Shown here one piece after another: positions 9,072-10,744 of a stretch of DNA of 10,744 nucleotides. Origin of the DNA: Gryganskiella cystojenkinii (lineage: Eukaryota; Mortierellomycota; Mortierellomycetes; Mortierellales; Mortierellaceae); assembly GCA_015852425.1 (NCBI GenBank), contig JAAAIG010001103.1:1-10744 (forward strand), given 5' to 3'. Position numbers and translations under genes: made by a program. Within the stretch, counting starts at the first letter, position 1. Every line of letters starts with the position of its first letter. The notes under the pieces were generated by a model. That model was not told the origin of the DNA, did no database searches, and saw nothing but the letters and a program-made list of their open reading frames with translations.

Positions 9072-10744
9072 TCCATTGTTTTCTCCTTTGTTTCAATTTC
9101 ATTTGGATTGCCTGAAGATCTTGCGCGGACAATGTCACCTGGCAATTTGAGCAACGGACTCTTCCCGTAAGTAAATCCTTGACCTCGGCTTTTGCAAATG
9201 TGATCTGTTGAAGTTCCTCCAAATTGACCCAGTGCTCCAACACCCATCGAACCTCGGCCTCTCCCCACTCGAAAGACTTGGGTATAATGGAACTGCAAAG
9301 AACTCTTAATCGTCTCAACGTCCTTAACCGATCGAGGCCTGTCTTGATTAGCAACTGGAACGGATATAGTTCGCGTAATTTTGAAATAGTCATGTTGTTG
9401 TTGCCGTGCCCGGTCAGTTCCAGCACCTCAAGCTGACGAAGCGTCGAAATCCGGTCCCAGAACAAGGGCTCGCGTCCGTCCCTGGATTGAACAAAGACCA
9501 GTGCTAGGATTCTCATCTTCGTACAGACCCAGGGACGACCATCATTTTGCAGGTCCTTGTCTTGAACGTGATTTGCCTTGAACTCTTCAAGAGTCGTAAC
9601 AGAGCAGAGAATGTCTTGCACGGTCGCACCATCCAGTTCGTCACAATGTTGAATGTCCATGACCGTGAGTGTGTTTAGATATCGCGGCACAGAATTCTTG
9701 ATCATCTTCCAGGTGTTGGCGTTGAAATGGGTCCCGCTCAGGTTAAGTTCCTTGAGCGTTGACACGACAGATTCGAGCACAGATCGGAGATCCTCTTCTA
9801 CAACGGTCGTGGAATGGAGATCGAGAGCCTTGAGATGTTGAAGGGACAAACGACCTCTGCCTCCTGGCGGAGACTGTCGCTCAGATCTGGTCAACTCCTT
9901 CGCCAGGAATTCTAATGGTGTCTGCGGAAACTCCGTCGCATGCCAGCCGTACCAACTGAGCCGTCTGAGATTCGGACTCTTCAGAATCAATAGGGATTGA
10001 AACCGCAGAACGTTTCCGTCTTTCCATGAGATTTTCATATGCAGCTCTTCGGCAGCCATCGGTTTTTCCGCGGATGCCAGCATTGTCAAGATGGACGCGA
10101 CAGTCTCCAGCTCTTGCTCGTCAGCATCGGTACTGAGGAGCCCATCTTGAGAGGGTCCGAGTCGGATGGCTCCATCAAAGGAAAGCACTCGCAGTCGAGA
10201 CCAGAACCCATCGTACTGATCCATCCACGTTCCTGGGAGTACGTTCAAATCTGAGAAGTGGAACTCGCGCAGCTGACTGTATTTCAAGATGGCGGCCAGG
10301 ATTTCCGGTGTGATTGTGGCTTTGATCTTGAGCTGGGTCAGCAGCGGTGCCTCGGTTTCGTGCCTCTTCAGGAGCGCAATTACTGTTGCAGGGTCGGCCT
10401 CAGATTGCCAAAAAGAGTGATTTTGTCTCCGGAGTGATGGACAGACTTGAGAGATGAGGGTAGGTCATGGCATAGGACTCGCGTTTGATGTCTTGATAGA
10501 TTTCGAATTTCCAGGGTCCGAGCAAGGACTCGCGTTTGGTTTCTTCGTAGAGTTCGAATTTCCAGGGTCCGAGGCAAAGTTGCCGGACTAGTGGGGCACA
10601 TAGTCTCAAAGTCGAGGCATCTGGGAAACGCGTCCGACCAAAATCGTGAGTGATGTCGAGCGAGGACCAGATCAGTGGATAGAGGATCTTATACCAGTCC
10701 TTACAGACTTGGATGCAAGAGAACAAGGTGAACTTGGGGAGATA
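9067..10744 (-). CDS. F-box/leucine-rich-repeat protein, 5' partial, one frame change
   Basis: Likely a substrate-recognition subunit of an SCF ubiquitin ligase: the F-box binds Skp1 and the LRR domain binds the target. The visible part is about 558 codons. The window edge cuts into the F-box, whose second half is clear (YLPKFTLFSCIQVCKDWYKI then LYPLIWSSL), a typical F-box pattern with the V-C-K-W-Y core. Next come a duplicated 17-residue unit (LGPWKFE..) and a long LRR region with leucine-spaced motifs (LRVLSFDG, LKALDLHSTTV, LKELNLSGTHF, LTVMDIQHCDEL, LEVLELTGHG, LRRLRVLCSSI). The last part has a CSNC motif and a basic tail ending QRRKQWK. No introns are needed. The F-box frame is open 10403-10744 and the LRR frame 9070-10464, so the two join only by a one-base shift, most simply in the T5 run at 10410-10414. 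The LRR reading extends upstream of any ATG, consistent with one protein. Confidence 0.82.
10410..10414 (-). other. Frame change at a T5 run in the F-box/LRR gene
   Basis: On the minus strand the run reads CTC TTTTT GGCAATCTGAGG. With five T the upstream frame ends at a TGA (10400-10402). With four T it continues smoothly (..ETKSLFWQSEADPATV..) into the LRR frame. The overlap in which the switch must occur is 10403-10464. Confidence 0.7.
10475..10576 (-). repeat. 51-bp in-frame tandem duplication in the F-box gene
   Basis: Two adjacent copies, 10475-10525 and 10526-10576, share identical cores GGACTCGCGTTTG and TTCGAATTTCCAGGGTCCGAG and differ at about five of the first 46 positions. In protein this gives LGPWKFELYEETKRESL followed by LGPWKFEIYQDIKRESY, a 17-residue unit twice. 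The length is a multiple of three, so the frame is kept. Confidence 0.92.

Noticed and set aside
8957..9298. Minus-strand 113-residue frame
   Set aside because: It is out of frame with the LRR gene over 9067-9298, and its composition is that of a shadow frame.
1..10744. CRISPR arrays, rRNA, tRNA, bacterial operons or viral genes
   Set aside because: No spaced repeats, no tRNA-like cloverleaf noticed, no ribosome-binding-site and operon pattern, and spliced genes throughout; the window is eukaryotic nuclear DNA.

Overview
The window looks like nuclear DNA of a filamentous fungus. The best guess is Mortierellomycota (a Mortierella or Linnemannia relative). The reasons are genes broken by short GT-AG introns of 82-166 nt, a pyrimidine-rich promoter, and two protein types I associate with that group: a beta-propeller plus TRP-like channel protein, and an F-box/leucine-rich-repeat protein. 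The taxon is inference; the gene structures are read from the sequence.

Layout. Positions 1-694 hold one unrecognised short ORF (76-252) and the promoter of the first gene. Positions 695-6192 (+) hold a large gene of ten inferred exons encoding about 1,502 residues: a Ser/Thr-rich N-terminus, a conserved beta-rich segment, a WD40-like propeller region, and a six-helix cation-channel domain with pore and S6, followed by a charged tail with a short coiled coil. Nine introns splice in phase. One unexplained single-base frame change sits near 3882-3903. Positions 6193-6496 are the shared 3' space between convergent genes and contain a run of 20 T.

Positions 6497-8945 (-) look empty to an ORF finder but are not. 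Read frame by frame, the minus strand shows a collinear series of protein-like blocks separated by frame changes and by stops of the CGA-to-TGA, CAG-to-TAG and CAA-to-TAA type. I read this as a decayed copy of a large protein gene of a family I cannot name. Positions 9067-10744 (-) hold an F-box/LRR gene whose 5' end lies outside the window. It has one frame change in a T5 run and a 51-bp in-frame tandem duplication.

Nothing shows that these genes work together. The channel would be a membrane sensor or transporter, and the F-box/LRR protein a substrate receptor of an SCF ubiquitin ligase. What they share is that each looks like a member of a large, fast-changing family, and each shows some reading-frame damage. 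Sequencing error must be excluded before the two single-base shifts are taken as biological; the heavily broken middle gene cannot be explained that way.
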